Shown: positions 28,725 through 37,764, counted from the stretch's first letter. The stretch is DNA of 64,000 nt from Pseudomonas sp. P8_241 (GCF_034008315.1 NZ_CP125377.1:2864001-2928000); one strand, 5' to 3'. Translations and numbers: made by a program. Notes: generated by a model from the sequence alone, not told the origin.

Positions 28725-30836
28725 ATGCAGTTTCTAGAGGATAGTCACGGATGTTCGGGCTGGAGCGGCGAGATGGCCGGGCGCATTCGTGCGTTCGACT
28801 GGAGCCAGACCGAACTGGGCCCGCTCGACACCTGGTCCAGGAGCTTGAGCAGCACCGTGCAAATGATGCTCGCGTCACCGTTGCCGATGGTGATGCTCTG
28901 GGGCCAGTCCGGATACATGATTTATAACGATGCCTACTCGTTATTTGCCGGTGGGCGGCACCCTTATCTGCTGGGTTCTCCGGTGGAACTGGGCTGGCCG
29001 GAAGTCGCCGAATTCAATCGGCATGTGGTCGATACCTGCCTGGCAGGTGGAACCTTGTCCTATCGCAACAAAGAGTTGGTGCTATTACGTGACGGGGTTC
29101 CGGAAGAAGTCTGGATGGATCTTTATTACAGTCCGGTCGCTGATGATCACGGAGGCCCGGCCGGGGTTCTGGCCATGGTGGTCGAAACCACGGAGCGGGT
29201 GATATCCGAACGTCGTCGGCAATCTGCCGAGGACGCTTATCGCGCCGACAACGAACGGGTGCGCCTGGCACTGAATGCCGGGGCCTTGCTCGGTTCGTTC
29301 GTGTGGGACATCAAGGCCAATGTGCTGTCCGGTGACGAGCGTTTCGCCCGCACGTTTTCCTATCCGCCCGGGCAGACTCTGGAAAACCTGCCACAGGAAA
29401 TCGCGGAGGCGCGCATTCATGTCGATGACTTCGATTGGGTTCAGGAGCAAGTCAGGCATTCGGTTCAAACCGGCGAACCGTTCAACGTCGAATACCGCGT
29501 CCTGCGTCCCGACGGCAGCTATCTCTGGGTACTCGCCAGCGGCTGTTGCGAGTTCAATGAGCAAGGCGAAGCGTTTCGTTTCCCCGGCGTATTGATCGAC
29601 ATCCACGAGCGCAAGACCGCCGAAGAATCCCTGCTCAGGTTCACCCGCAATCTGGAGCAGCGGGTGGCCGACGAAGTTGAGGCGCGGCTGGCGGCAGAAG
29701 AGCAACTGCGCCAGTCACAGAAACTTGAAGCCATCGGCGGCCTCACCGGTGGTGTGGCGCATGACTTCAACAACCTGCTGCAAGTGATCGCCGGCAACCT
29801 GCACTTGCTGGCGCGCCACGAGCGTGACAATGCCAATGTGCAGCGCCGGGTTGCCGCCTCGATTGCCGCTGTCGAGCGTGGCGCAAAACTGTCCTCGCAA
29901 TTGCTCGCGTTCGCTCGTCGGCAACCGTTGTCGCCAGCGGTCTTCACGTTGCGGCAGATCTTCGACGATCTGGCAGAGCTGTTGCAGCGCGCGCTGGGTG
30001 AAACGCTCCAGGTGCACATGACCGCGTCCGAAAATGCCTGGAGTGTCTTTGTCGATCGCAACCAACTGGAAAATGCCATTCTCAATCTGGCGATCAACGC
30101 CCGGGATGCCATGCAAGGCGAAGGCAACATTGATCTGAGCGCCGAGAACATCCGCCTCGACCGCAATTTTTGTGTCGGCAAGGGCATCGTCGCCGGCGAT
30201 TTCGTGCGTGTGTCGGTCGCGGATACCGGCGTTGGCATGCCGCCGCAGGTGCTGACACAGGCGTTCGAGCCATTCTTCACCACCAAGGCTGACGGGCAGG
30301 GCACCGGGTTGGGACTGAGCATGGTATTTGGCTTCGTCAAGCAAAGCGGCGGCCATATCGAGATCACCAGCGAGGTCGGGCAGGGGACACGGGTGCAGTT
30401 GTATTTTCCTCGCACCCACCGCTTGGCACCGGCGCAAACGCCGAATCCTGATGTGCATCAACCTGGCGGGCATGAACGCATTCTGGTGGTCGAGGACAAT
30501 GATGCGGTACGCGCTTCGGTGGTAGAGCTGCTGCGGGACGAGGGGTATGAAATCCTGACGGCCACCAACGCGGACATGGCCATGCAAATGTTGCTGGAGG
30601 GGGCGGCGGTGGACCTGATTTTCACTGACGTGGTCATGCCCGGCCTGATCAAGAGTTCGGATCTGGCCGCCTGGGCAAAAGTCCAGGTTCCGCCAGTGGC
30701 TGTGCTGTTCACATCAGGGCATACCCGCGACATCATCTCGCGCAACCACCAACTCAGCCCCGACACCCATCTGTTGAGCAAACCCTATGGCCCGCAGGCG
30801 CTGACGCAAATGGTGCGCACCGTCCTCAACGGCTGA
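28725..30836 (+). CDS. PAS-containing hybrid sensor histidine kinase with receiver domain
   Basis: A 703-residue protein without membrane segments. It has two PAS-like domains (about 25-155 and 180-305), a short coiled coil, a HisKA segment with phosphoacceptor His in [14 protein letters not shown] (about residue 346), a HATPase with NLAINARDAM and GTGLGLSMVFGF, and a C-terminal receiver (LVVEDNDAVRAS, phosphoacceptor Asp in LIFTDVVMPG). It would sense a cytosolic signal and either relay phosphate outward or control itself through its receiver. No response regulator or output gene lies next to it; the next gene is convergent. The ligand is unknown. The start at 28725 has only a weak ribosome-binding site (GATAGAG). 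Confidence 0.88.
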   Translation: MQFLEDSHGCSGWSGEMAGRIRAFDWSQTELGPLDTWSRSLSSTVQMMLASPLPMVMLWGQSGYMIYNDAYSLFAGGRHPYLLGSPVELGWPEVAEFNRHVVDTCLAGGTLSYRNKELVLLRDGVPEEVWMDLYYSPVADDHGGPAGVLAMVVETTERVISERRRQSAEDAYRADNERVRLALNAGALLGSFVWDIKANVLSGDERFARTFSYPPGQTLENLPQEIAEARIHVDDFDWVQEQVRHSVQTGEPFNVEYRVLRPDGSYLWVLASGCCEFNEQGEAFRFPGVLIDIHERKTAEESLLRFTRNLEQRVADEVEARLAAEEQLRQSQKLEAIGGLTGGVAHDFNNLLQVIAGNLHLLARHERDNANVQRRVAASIAAVERGAKLSSQLLAFARRQPLSPAVFTLRQIFDDLAELLQRALGETLQVHMTASENAWSVFVDRNQLENAILNLAINARDAMQGEGNIDLSAENIRLDRNFCVGKGIVAGDFVRVSVADTGVGMPPQVLTQAFEPFFTTKADGQGTGLGLSMVFGFVKQSGGHIEITSEVGQGTRVQLYFPRTHRLAPAQTPNPDVHQPGGHERILVVEDNDAVRASVVELLRDEGYEILTATNADMAMQMLLEGAAVDLIFTDVVMPGLIKSSDLAAWAKVQVPPVAVLFTSGHTRDIISRNHQLSPDTHLLSKPYGPQALTQMVRTVLNG

Positions 30837-30844
30837 CCGCCCCC

Positions 30845-30917
30845 TGGTCGCGATGGTGTATCAGCCGGCAAATGCGCTGAATGACACACCGCCATCGCGA
30901 GCATGCTCGTTCCTACA
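30845..30917. repeat. REP doublet between convergent kinase genes
   Basis: GGTCGCGATGGTG and CGCCATCGCGAGCATGCTCG followed by TTCCTACA form inverted arms resembling the REP families elsewhere in the window, though the left arm is degenerate. Confidence 0.55.
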
Positions 30918-30956
30918 GTGGATCTGCGGTGAGCATAACGTCCGTGTGCGACGAAA

Positions 30957-30992
30957 CCCCTGTAGGCGCGAGACTGCTCGCTCCTACAGGGG
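30957..30992. repeat. Compact REP hairpin at the 3' end of the stressosome operon
   Basis: CCCCTGTAGGCGCGAG and CTCGCTCCTACAGGGG pair around a 4-base loop with one mismatch, 13 bp from the stop of the hybrid kinase gene. It may double as a transcript end for the minus-strand operon. Confidence 0.7.
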
Positions 30993-31005
30993 ATTGGACT
31001 AAATT

Positions 31006-32949
31006 TCAGACACCGTCCAGGGTCCGGCGCACCTTATCCAGCAGTTCATTGATCTGAAATGGCTTGATCAGCATTTCCATGCCGCTGCCCAGGAACACCT
31101 GGCGATTGATCGCGGTTTCGGCGTAACCGGTCATGAACAGGATCGGCAACGCTTCGCGCCAGCCCCTGGCAATATCGGCCAGTTCCCGGCCACTCATACG
31201 TGGCAGGCCGACATCCGTCAGCAGCAGGTCGATGGACGGGTCGTTTTGCAGGCGCTCCAGCGCGCTTTCGATGTCGCTGACTTGAGTACAACGATAACCG
31301 GCATCGGCGAGTACCTCAGCGACGAACAGCCGTACCGAGGGTGTGTCCTCGACGATCAACACATGCTCACCGGCTCCCTGCGGATCGACATTGGCCGGTT
31401 CGACCAGGCTGGCCGTGGGATCGGTGCTGGCAGGCAGCATGATGGTCACTTCAGTGCCGCGTCGTGCCACGCTGCGGATGTGCGCATCGCCACCCGATTG
31501 CCGGGCGAAACCGTAAATGCTCGACAGCCCGAGCCCTGTACCCTGGCCCAGCGGCTTGGTGGTGAAGAACGGATCGAACACCTTGCCGATCACGCTGTGG
31601 TCGATACCGGTCCCGTCATCACGGACCGACAGTGCAACGTACGCGCCATCGGCCAGGTTCGGATCGCCATGGGAGTACGCGGCATAGGTGTTGACCCAGA
31701 TGTTGCCGCCCTGGGGCAAGGCATCGCGGGCGTTGATCACCAGGTTGAGCATGGCGCTTTCAAGTTGAATCGGGTCGACCAGCGCGATAGCCGGTTTTGA
31801 AGTCAATTCCAGTTTCAGCGCAATGCGTTCGCCGATGGTACGCACCAGCAATTCTTCTAGGGAGCGAATGTGTTCGTTGATGTCCACTGGCCGCGTGTCG
31901 AGGGGCTGTTGACGGGCGAACGCCAGCAAACGGTGGGTCAGTGAGGCGGCGCTCATGGCTGAGCTCAATGCGGCTTCGGCATAGAACTCGACCTTTTCGG
32001 TGCGCGATTCGGCGACGCGTTTCTGGATCAGTTCCAGGCTGGTGATGATGCCGGTGAGCAGGTTATTGAAGTCATGGGCGATGCCTCCGGTCAATTTGCC
32101 CAGCGCATCCATTTTTTGCACTTGCAGCAGTTGAGCTTCGGTGCGCGCCCGTTCGGCGACTTCCTTGGCCAGTTGCGTGGTGGCGTCATCCAGTCGGGCC
32201 AGGTGCGAGCGTTCGCGATGGCGGTGCTCGGTGACGTCCTCGACAAACACCAGGCTCAGTTCGGGTGTGCGGTAAGGTGAAATCTGCCACAGGGTCTCTC
32301 GTGTTTCGCCCTGCACCTGCATGTTCAGCGTGCCTTTCCAGCGCTCGCCATAGGCCAGGCGCAGACGCAACTCGTCGATGATAGCAATCTGGTCGTCGGC
32401 GAAGCACTCACGCAGCGTGTCCGGGTCCAGGTTGTCCTGCACCAGTTGCGCGAATGCGTGGTTGCATTCATGTACCTTCAACTGCGCATCCAGTACGGCA
32501 ATGGGCGCGGATACATTGACGAAGATCTCGCGAAACCGCGCTTCGCTTTCACGCAGGGCATTTTCGGTGTCGCGCACCCGCATCAACGTGCGCAGGGTGG
32601 CCAGCAGCACATCCGGGTCCACCGGGTGAATCAGGTAGGCATCGGCACCGGCGTCGAGTCCGGTGATGATGTCGCCGGTCTGGATCGACGCGGCTGACAC
32701 GTGAATAACCGGGAGCAGGGCGGTAGCGCCTTCGGAGCGCAATTTGCGCACGATGTCGAAACCACTCATGTCGGGCAGGTTGACGTCGAGGATCAGCGCA
32801 TCGATGGCAACACTCGCGACCAGTTCCAGGCCCTCGGTGCCAGTACCGGCCTCGAGCACTTCATAACCGTGGCGTTCCAGGCGACGGCGCAAGGCATAGC
32901 GCGTGGCGACGTTGTCGTCGACGATGAGCAAGCGCAGGTCACGTTTCAT
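31006..32949 (-). CDS. Hybrid histidine kinase (REC-PAS-HisKA-HATPase-REC), last gene of the Rsb operon
   Basis: A 647-residue protein. The N-terminal receiver ([14 protein letters not shown], Asp in [13 protein letters not shown], residues 1-125) is followed by a PAS domain (about 135-250), a HisKA with His in [14 protein letters not shown], a HATPase ([28 protein letters not shown]) and a second receiver ([13 protein letters not shown], Asp in [13 protein letters not shown], about 525-640). It has no membrane segment. Its start overlaps the stop of the upstream kinase by 11 bp, so the two are made together. The N-terminal receiver could accept phosphate from that kinase. It has no DNA-binding output, so its final target must lie elsewhere. 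Confidence 0.9.
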   Translation of the reverse strand: MKRDLRLLIVDDNVATRYALRRRLERHGYEVLEAGTGTEGLELVASVAIDALILDVNLPDMSGFDIVRKLRSEGATALLPVIHVSAASIQTGDIITGLDAGADAYLIHPVDPDVLLATLRTLMRVRDTENALRESEARFREIFVNVSAPIAVLDAQLKVHECNHAFAQLVQDNLDPDTLRECFADDQIAIIDELRLRLAYGERWKGTLNMQVQGETRETLWQISPYRTPELSLVFVEDVTEHRHRERSHLARLDDATTQLAKEVAERARTEAQLLQVQKMDALGKLTGGIAHDFNNLLTGIITSLELIQKRVAESRTEKVEFYAEAALSSAMSAASLTHRLLAFARQQPLDTRPVDINEHIRSLEELLVRTIGERIALKLELTSKPAIALVDPIQLESAMLNLVINARDALPQGGNIWVNTYAAYSHGDPNLADGAYVALSVRDDGTGIDHSVIGKVFDPFFTTKPLGQGTGLGLSSIYGFARQSGGDAHIRSVARRGTEVTIMLPASTDPTASLVEPANVDPQGAGEHVLIVEDTPSVRLFVAEVLADAGYRCTQVSDIESALERLQNDPSIDLLLTDVGLPRMSGRELADIARGWREALPILFMTGYAETAINRQVFLGSGMEMLIKPFQINELLDKVRRTLDGV

Positions 32950-33814
32950 CGGCAGGCTCCATGGCGATGGCCAGCGGGATGATCACGAAAAAGGTCGAGC
33001 CCACGCCCGGCGCGCTCTGTACCCCGACTTCGCCGCCGAGCAGGCCCGCGAAGCGTTTGCACAGGGATAGGCCGAGCCCGGTTCCACGCAGGCGTTTTTG
33101 CAGCGGCGAGTCGACCTGGGAGAAGTCCTCGAACAATGCGCCATGTAGCTGCTGGGCGATACCGATTCCGGTGTCGGTGACGGCAAATCGCACGTGCGTC
33201 GCGTCTTCCAGTCGTGCCGAGACCCGCACTTCGCCATGGGTGGTGAACTTCAGCGAGTTGGAAATGAAGTTACGCAAGATCTGCGCGAGCTTCTTGTCGT
33301 CGGTGTACAGGCGCGGGAGGCCAACGGGTTCCTCGAAAATCAGGTCGACGGCACTGGTATCGACAATGGGCCGGAACATGCCGCGCAGAGCCGCGAACAG
33401 GTCGAACATGTCGAACCAGGCCGGGGAAATGGTGATGCGCCCGGCTTCGATCTTCGCCAGGTCCAGCAAGTCGTCGACCATGTCGCTCAACTCGCGGGCC
33501 GACGTGCTGACGAAGGCGACCTGCTTGTGCTGCTCAGGGCTCAAAGGTCCGTCGAGCTCATCGCTCAGCAGGCTGGCAATACTCAGGATCGAGCCGAGCG
33601 GGGTGCGGAATTCGTGGCTCATGTACGACAGGAAGCGACTTTTGAGATCAGACGCCTGGCGCAACTGCTCGGCCTGGGTATCGAGTTCGGCGTACAGCGC
33701 CAGTACGCCCTGATTGGTTTCATCGAGCTCTTCGCGCAATGCCGTGGCTTCGCTTTGCAGTCGGGCGATTTGCGCGGCTTGCTCATCAAGCGGGCTCAAG
33801 GGTGATTCAGCCAT
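32939..33814 (-). CDS. Cytosolic histidine kinase coupled to the Rsb module
   Basis: About 291 residues. An N-terminal coiled coil (IARLQSEATALREELDE...) replaces a classical sensor. A HisKA follows with His in SYMSHEFRTPLGS, then a HATPase with NFISNSLKFT, DTGIGIA and GTGLGLSLCKRF. It has no membrane segment or PAS, so input probably comes through protein contact, plausibly from the upstream RsbT or phosphatase proteins. The start at 33814 has GGAGG about 6 bases upstream and overlaps the phosphatase stop by 8 bp. In Vibrio stressosome loci a histidine kinase likewise follows rsbRSTX, which supports this as the output branch. Confidence 0.88.
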   Translation of the reverse strand: MAESPLSPLDEQAAQIARLQSEATALREELDETNQGVLALYAELDTQAEQLRQASDLKSRFLSYMSHEFRTPLGSILSIASLLSDELDGPLSPEQHKQVAFVSTSARELSDMVDDLLDLAKIEAGRITISPAWFDMFDLFAALRGMFRPIVDTSAVDLIFEEPVGLPRLYTDDKKLAQILRNFISNSLKFTTHGEVRVSARLEDATHVRFAVTDTGIGIAQQLHGALFEDFSQVDSPLQKRLRGTGLGLSLCKRFAGLLGGEVGVQSAPGVGSTFFVIIPLAIAMEPADET

Positions 33815-34817
33815 GGGTGGCCTCCAGAGCAATGACCAACACCGTGACATCGTCCCGACCGCGACAGAAATCGCGGTGCAGGACGGCGGCGATCACGGCG
33901 GGGTGCCGGTGCACCAGACCGGGATAGTCCTGCAGGTTCCAGCGTGATTGCAGGCCGTCGCTGTACATGATCAACAATTGTCCGTTCACTTGAGCATAGT
34001 CAAAGGGTTGTGCCTTTCGATATTGCACGCCGACGATGCCGGGGTGCGAGGCGAGGCCGCGGGATTTTTCCGGTGCAATCAGGCAGGCGCCGATGTTGCC
34101 GATGCCGGTGAAGGTCAATGAATTGCGGGCCGTATCGACCTGCGCAACGGCCACGGCACCGCCACGGGTGGCGGTCATGGCTTGGTGAAGGTCCTCCATC
34201 ATCAGTACCGGTGAGACAAATGGCGACAACGCGAAGGCTTTTTCGCCGGCGCGTGCGGCCACTTCGGCGTCTTCGCCATGCCCGAGTCCGTCGATCACCA
34301 GGGCGCTGATGTGTGGACCGTCAAAGGCCAGATGCCAGACATCGCCGCAGGCCGGGTCGTTGTGCAAAGAATGCTGGCTGACGCCGATTCGCCGGTCCGG
34401 GGCCTTGTCTTCGCGTGGGTAAAGTCGGGTCAACAACACAGCGCCACGGTGGTCGGCGTACACATCAAATACCTGTGCCTGGCGTGACACCGCGCCCAAT
34501 CCGATGCCCTGTGTGCCCCCCGTGGAAAAACCATCGGTGAGGCACGCCTGCAAATCAAAGCCTTGGGCGCGGTCGACGGCGAGCATTTCGATACCGAAGC
34601 CACCCTTGCGCGGCAAGACGCGCAAGTGCATTTCGCCCCGGGCTGCATGCTTGAGGATATTGCTCGCCAGTTCCGTGGCCACCAACGCAACCCGCCCGGC
34701 ATCGGTCGCATCGAAACCGTGTATTTGCGCCAGGTTTTGCGCGGTGCGCCGGGCATGGCCGATCTGGCTGCTGTCCTCGATCGCCAGGACTTGGGTCATC
34801 GACCCGCCGATGTTCAT
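33807..34817 (-). CDS. HATPase plus PP2C/SpoIIE-type phosphatase (RsbX-like)
   Basis: About 336 residues. The N-terminal half (about 10-135) is an RsbW/RsbT-like GHKL ATPase with the N-box VATELASNILKHA and GIGLGAVSR. The C-terminal half (about 150-335) is a PP2C/SpoIIE phosphatase with DGLGHGEDAEVAARAG, GIGNIGACL and a late SDGLQSRW/GRDDVTVLV metal-binding pattern. In Gram-positive stressosomes RsbX dephosphorylates RsbR and RsbS to reset the complex; here that activity carries an extra ATPase domain. The start at 34817 overlaps the rsbT stop as ATGA. ATG at 34823 and 34799 are alternatives, the latter with GGCGGG upstream. Confidence 0.85.
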   Translation of the reverse strand: MNIGGSMTQVLAIEDSSQIGHARRTAQNLAQIHGFDATDAGRVALVATELASNILKHAARGEMHLRVLPRKGGFGIEMLAVDRAQGFDLQACLTDGFSTGGTQGIGLGAVSRQAQVFDVYADHRGAVLLTRLYPREDKAPDRRIGVSQHSLHNDPACGDVWHLAFDGPHISALVIDGLGHGEDAEVAARAGEKAFALSPFVSPVLMMEDLHQAMTATRGGAVAVAQVDTARNSLTFTGIGNIGACLIAPEKSRGLASHPGIVGVQYRKAQPFDYAQVNGQLLIMYSDGLQSRWNLQDYPGLVHRHPAVIAAVLHRDFCRGRDDVTVLVIALEATHG

Positions 34818-35218
34818 GTCCATCGGGTGATCGTAACGCGAGTGCCTTGGCCTGGCGCGGTGTCGAGCTCAAACTCGTCCACCAGGCGCTTGGCGCCGGT
34901 CAGGCCCAGACCCAGACCGGAACCGGAGGTCCAACCGTCGGTCATCGCCAGTTTGATGTCCGGGATGCCCGGCCCTTCATCGCGGAAGGTCAGGCGCAAG
35001 CCACAACGGGCATCGTCATCGAGGATTTGCCAGTCCATGTCACCGCCACCGCCGTAGACCATGGTATTGCGCGCCAGCTCGCTGACGGCGGTGACCAGTT
35101 TGGTCAGGTCGATCAGGCGCATGCCGCATTCCTGCGCGAGTTTGCGCGCGGTCTGGCGGGCCAGCACCACGTCCTGCTCGATGTTGATCGACTGAGTGCC
35201 GCTGCTGCGCACGTTCAT
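34814..35218 (-). CDS. rsbT: RsbT-like serine/threonine kinase (switch protein)
   Basis: A 134-residue GHKL-ATPase protein kinase with the N-box SELARNTMVYGGGG, the G1 box DEGPGIPD and the G2 box GSGLGLGLTGAKRL. In known stressosomes RsbT phosphorylates RsbR and RsbS, is then released, and activates a downstream partner. The partner gene rsbU is not present here; the following genes encode a PP2C protein and histidine kinases instead. The start overlaps the rsbS stop by 4 bp (ATGA). Length and motifs match RsbT well. Confidence 0.9.
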   Translation of the reverse strand: MNVRSSGTQSINIEQDVVLARQTARKLAQECGMRLIDLTKLVTAVSELARNTMVYGGGGDMDWQILDDDARCGLRLTFRDEGPGIPDIKLAMTDGWTSGSGLGLGLTGAKRLVDEFELDTAPGQGTRVTITRWT

Positions 35219-35577
35219 TGCTCACGTACTCGGTCCTGCAACAGTTTCATCCCGCGTTCGACATTCAGCGCGGTTTTCACGCCGGGTAACGTCAGGCCCA
35301 GTTCAACCAGGGTGATGGCGACCGCGGGTTGCATGCCCACCAGCACGGTCTGGGCATCCATGATGCTCGAGAGCCCGGAAATGGTGCCAATCATCCGGCC
35401 GATGAACGAGTCGACCATGTCCAGGGCCGAGATATCGATCAGCACACCCCGGGCGGATGTTCGGCTGATGCGCTCGGACAGATCGTCTTGAAGGGTCAGG
35501 GCCAACTGGTCATGCATGTCGACCTGAATGGTCACCAGCAGAAAGTCGCCCATCTGCAAAATAGGAATGCGCTCCAT
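35215..35577 (-). CDS. rsbS: RsbS-like STAS-domain scaffold
   Basis: A 120-residue single STAS domain. The conserved phosphorylation segment is DISALDMVDSFIGRM, with Ser57 at the position phosphorylated by RsbT in B. subtilis RsbS (Ser59). Together with RsbR it would form the stressosome core that holds RsbT inactive. It starts 4 bp after rsbR and overlaps rsbT by 4 bp, so the three are produced in a coupled way. Confidence 0.92.
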   Translation of the reverse strand: MERIPILQMGDFLLVTIQVDMHDQLALTLQDDLSERISRTSARGVLIDISALDMVDSFIGRMIGTISGLSSIMDAQTVLVGMQPAVAITLVELGLTLPGVKTALNVERGMKLLQDRVREQ

Positions 35578-35581
35578 GGGC

Positions 35582-36433
35582 TCAATCCACCTTGCTGACA
35601 GTCAGCCCGAGTCGGGTCAGCGCGAGTTTCAGGGCATCGGCCAGGTTGGCTTTGGTCACCACACCTTGCAGGTCCAGGCCCAGGTGCACGATCGTCTGGG
35701 CGATCTGCGGGCGCACGCCGCTGATGATGCAATCGGCACCCATCAGGCGAATCGCCGTGACCGTTTTGAGCAAGTGTTGCGCCACCAGAGTGTCAACTGT
35801 CGGCACGCCAGTGATGTCGATGATTGCAATCTCCGAACCCGTGTCGACGATGCGTTGCAGCAACGATTCCATCACTACTTGGGTGCGTTGTGAGTCGAGG
35901 GTGCCGATCATTGGCAGTGCCAGCACGCCGTCCCACAGTTTGACCACGGGTGTCGACAGTTCAAGCAATTCTTCCTGCTGGCGCTTGATTACCGCCTCGC
36001 GGGACTTCTGGAACGTGCGAATGGTGTGCATGCCGAGGGCATCGAGCAGTTCGGAAATCTCCCAGAGCTGTTCGGCCAGCAGCGCCGGGCTGTCCTGATA
36101 CTGATTTTGCAGCAGTGCAAAGAGCGGACCTTTCAACGAAAAAATGAAACTGGCGGTCTGGTGCGAGTCCTGCCCGAGGAGGGCGCGACTATGGGAGAGT
36201 TTTTCGAGGAATTGACGGATATCGTTCCAGCCGGCGGCGGTGATGTTCTGGCCGTTGCCGTTTTGCAGGCCGGCGACGATCAATTGCAGAAAGTCGGACG
36301 TCTGCTGCTGCAAATCCTGCTCTTTAAGGTTGCGTGTGGCACCGCTGGCTTCCAGGCCGTTTTTCCATTCGGTCAGCAATTGAGCCTGGTTTTTGATCAT
36401 TGCATCGAGTGTGCTGGTCTGCAGTGCCGCCAT
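35582..36433 (-). CDS. rsbR: RsbR-like stressosome sensor/scaffold
   Basis: 283 residues. The N-terminal helical domain (about 8-150) resembles the RsbRD_N type (LLTEWKNGLEASG, HTIRTFQKSREAVI) rather than the globin fold of B. subtilis RsbR. The C-terminal STAS domain (about 160-280) has DITGVPTVDTLVAQH, placing Thr215 at the first RsbT phosphorylation site. The second site, Thr in TGIRPEIAQT of Bacillus, is Ser238 here (SGVRPQIAQT). The start at 36433 has AAGGAGT upstream; a frame open to 36550 adds nothing family-like. It is the first gene of a six-gene operon. Confidence 0.92.
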   Translation of the reverse strand: MAALQTSTLDAMIKNQAQLLTEWKNGLEASGATRNLKEQDLQQQTSDFLQLIVAGLQNGNGQNITAAGWNDIRQFLEKLSHSRALLGQDSHQTASFIFSLKGPLFALLQNQYQDSPALLAEQLWEISELLDALGMHTIRTFQKSREAVIKRQQEELLELSTPVVKLWDGVLALPMIGTLDSQRTQVVMESLLQRIVDTGSEIAIIDITGVPTVDTLVAQHLLKTVTAIRLMGADCIISGVRPQIAQTIVHLGLDLQGVVTKANLADALKLALTRLGLTVSKVD

Positions 36434-36555
36434 GTGCTTTGACTCCTTGAAAGTGTGTGCCGATTCTCCAAAAAATGATCGGCGCAAGTCAGTGACATTT
36501 GCCGTACGAAATAGTTGTTCGTCCCGGGCAGGAATTTTTCTTGTGTGCACCCAGA

Positions 36556-36590
36556 ACTGTAGGAGCTGGCGAAGCCTGCGATCTTTTTTT
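36556..36590. repeat. Single REP arm with poly-T
   Basis: CTGTAGGAGCTGGCGAAGCC followed by TGCGATC and nine T resembles one arm of the inverted repeat at 58743-58808, with changes in the middle. No partner arm is nearby. It lies in the control region upstream of rsbR. Confidence 0.6.
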
Positions 36591-36617
36591 TTGCGTTTGC
36601 CGAACGTCGTCCAATAA

Positions 36618-36645
36618 AAAAGCCGCGCCAGGGGACGCGGCTTTT
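36618..36645. terminator. Terminator of the DUF4142 gene
   Basis: AAAAGCCGCG / CGCGGCTTTT forms a perfect 10-bp stem with an 8-base loop, 18 bp after the minus-strand stop. The A-tract on the plus strand gives the minus transcript its U-tract. Confidence 0.85.
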
Positions 36646-36663
36646 GGTGATTGTGCGAGGCAA

Positions 36664-37185
36664 TTATTTGCTCGGATGAGCAGCCTGAAGTTTTTTCGCC
36701 ATCTCCAGGTGTTTTTCCAGCGCCGGCAGCATTTTCTGCGCAAAGCCCTTGAGCTCGGTGGCGCCTTTGGTTTTATCGTCCGTCACGGTATTGGCTTCTT
36801 TCTTGAACAACTCAATGGTGTCTTCGTGGGCCTTGACCTGGTTGTTGGCGTAGGCCTCGTCGAAGGATTCATCGCGCATGTCGAGGATCTTTTCCTTGGC
36901 CTGCTTCACCAGCGTGGTGGTGTCTGGCACCTCGATGTCATTTTTTTTTGCAATGGCTGCCAGTTCATCGTTGGCCTTGGAATGATCGGTGATCATCATG
37001 TTGGCGAACGACTTCACGTCGGCAGAGGCACTTTTTTCCAGCGCCAGGCGGCTGGTTTCGATTTCCGCAATGCCGCCGGCGGCTGCTTTATCGACAAAAT
37101 CATTGGAAGTGGCAGCGAAAGCCGTGCCCATGCTGGTACTCAGGGCTACGGCCAGGGCGAGGTGGCGCAAGTTCAATCCGTCCAT
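36664..37185 (-). CDS. DUF4142 protein, exported
   Basis: 173 residues with a signal peptide (HLALAVALSTSMGTAFAA, cleavage near residue 26), so it is periplasmic. The mature part is almost all helical and carries the DUF4142 pattern: NDFVDKAAAGGIAEIETSRL (a ferritin-like helical bundle start), VKSFANMMITDHSKAND and a late KGFAQKMLPALEKHLEMAK. The function of the family is unknown, although members are often stress-induced. The start at 37185 has GGAGAAAG upstream and begins the signal peptide; the open frame continues to 37377 without support. It is a monocistronic gene with its own terminator. Confidence 0.88.
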   Translation of the reverse strand: MDGLNLRHLALAVALSTSMGTAFAATSNDFVDKAAAGGIAEIETSRLALEKSASADVKSFANMMITDHSKANDELAAIAKKNDIEVPDTTTLVKQAKEKILDMRDESFDEAYANNQVKAHEDTIELFKKEANTVTDDKTKGATELKGFAQKMLPALEKHLEMAKKLQAAHPSK

Positions 37186-37403
37186 TGGTCTTTCTCCACA
37201 CGGGTTTTCATGGGTGATCCGGTGATCGTTAACGTGTGGAGGCCGATTCAGACACAAAGGTTTTATCGCATTTGCGACAGGACGACGAACGGACACCGCT
37301 GGTCTGACAGGTGGTCGACAGAACCGCCCAACCAAGGCCATTCTGATAGTTGGTGAACGCAATCGATCGCGTTTCACTACCGATCATCATACGGAGGTGT
37401 TCC

Positions 37404-37637
37404 ATGCCGGTGTCCCATGACCTTTATCAGGATCTGAAACGTTCAAAGGAAGAAATCCAGCAGAAACGCTCCAAGGATCCATTACTGGATTCGTTGCTCA
37501 ACAAGTACTCACAGGCAGATGCCGAAGTGTTGAAGGCAGAGGAAGCAAAATCCAGCGATGACACGGTGACAAAGCTCAAGGCGAAGCGTTTGGAGGTCAA
37601 GGACAAGATCGTCGAGCAACTGCAGTCTTCGTCCTGA
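37404..37637 (+). CDS. DUF465 (YdcH-like) small protein
   Basis: A 77-residue, highly charged helical protein. It follows the YdcH/DUF465 pattern: an opening SHDLYQDLKRSKEEI, then LLNKYSQADAEVLKAEE, and a closing LKAKRLEVKDKIVEQL. Its function is unknown. The start at 37404 has a strong ACGGAGGTG Shine-Dalgarno. The gene stands alone and is divergent from the DUF4142 gene across 218 bp. Confidence 0.82.
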   Translation: MPVSHDLYQDLKRSKEEIQQKRSKDPLLDSLLNKYSQADAEVLKAEEAKSSDDTVTKLKAKRLEVKDKIVEQLQSSS

Positions 37638-37668
37638 CCCGGAAGAAGAGGCAGACTGAACCCGCCCT

Positions 37669-37756
37669 TGTAGGAGCAGGCTCGCCCGCGATGATGCCAG
37701 TCCATTCAACATTGATGTTGGTTGACTGGCCCATCGCGAGCAGTCTCGCTCCTTCA
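37669..37756. repeat. REP doublet after the DUF465 gene
   Basis: TGTAGGAGCAGGCTCGCCCGCGATG and CATCGCGAGCAGTCTCGCTCCTTCA (quoted in part: GTAGGAGCAGGCTCGC / GCGAGCAGTCTCGCTCC) are inverted arms around a spacer that contains CAACATTGATGTTG. It lies between convergent genes. Confidence 0.78.
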
Positions 37757-37764
37757 GTTGTTTG

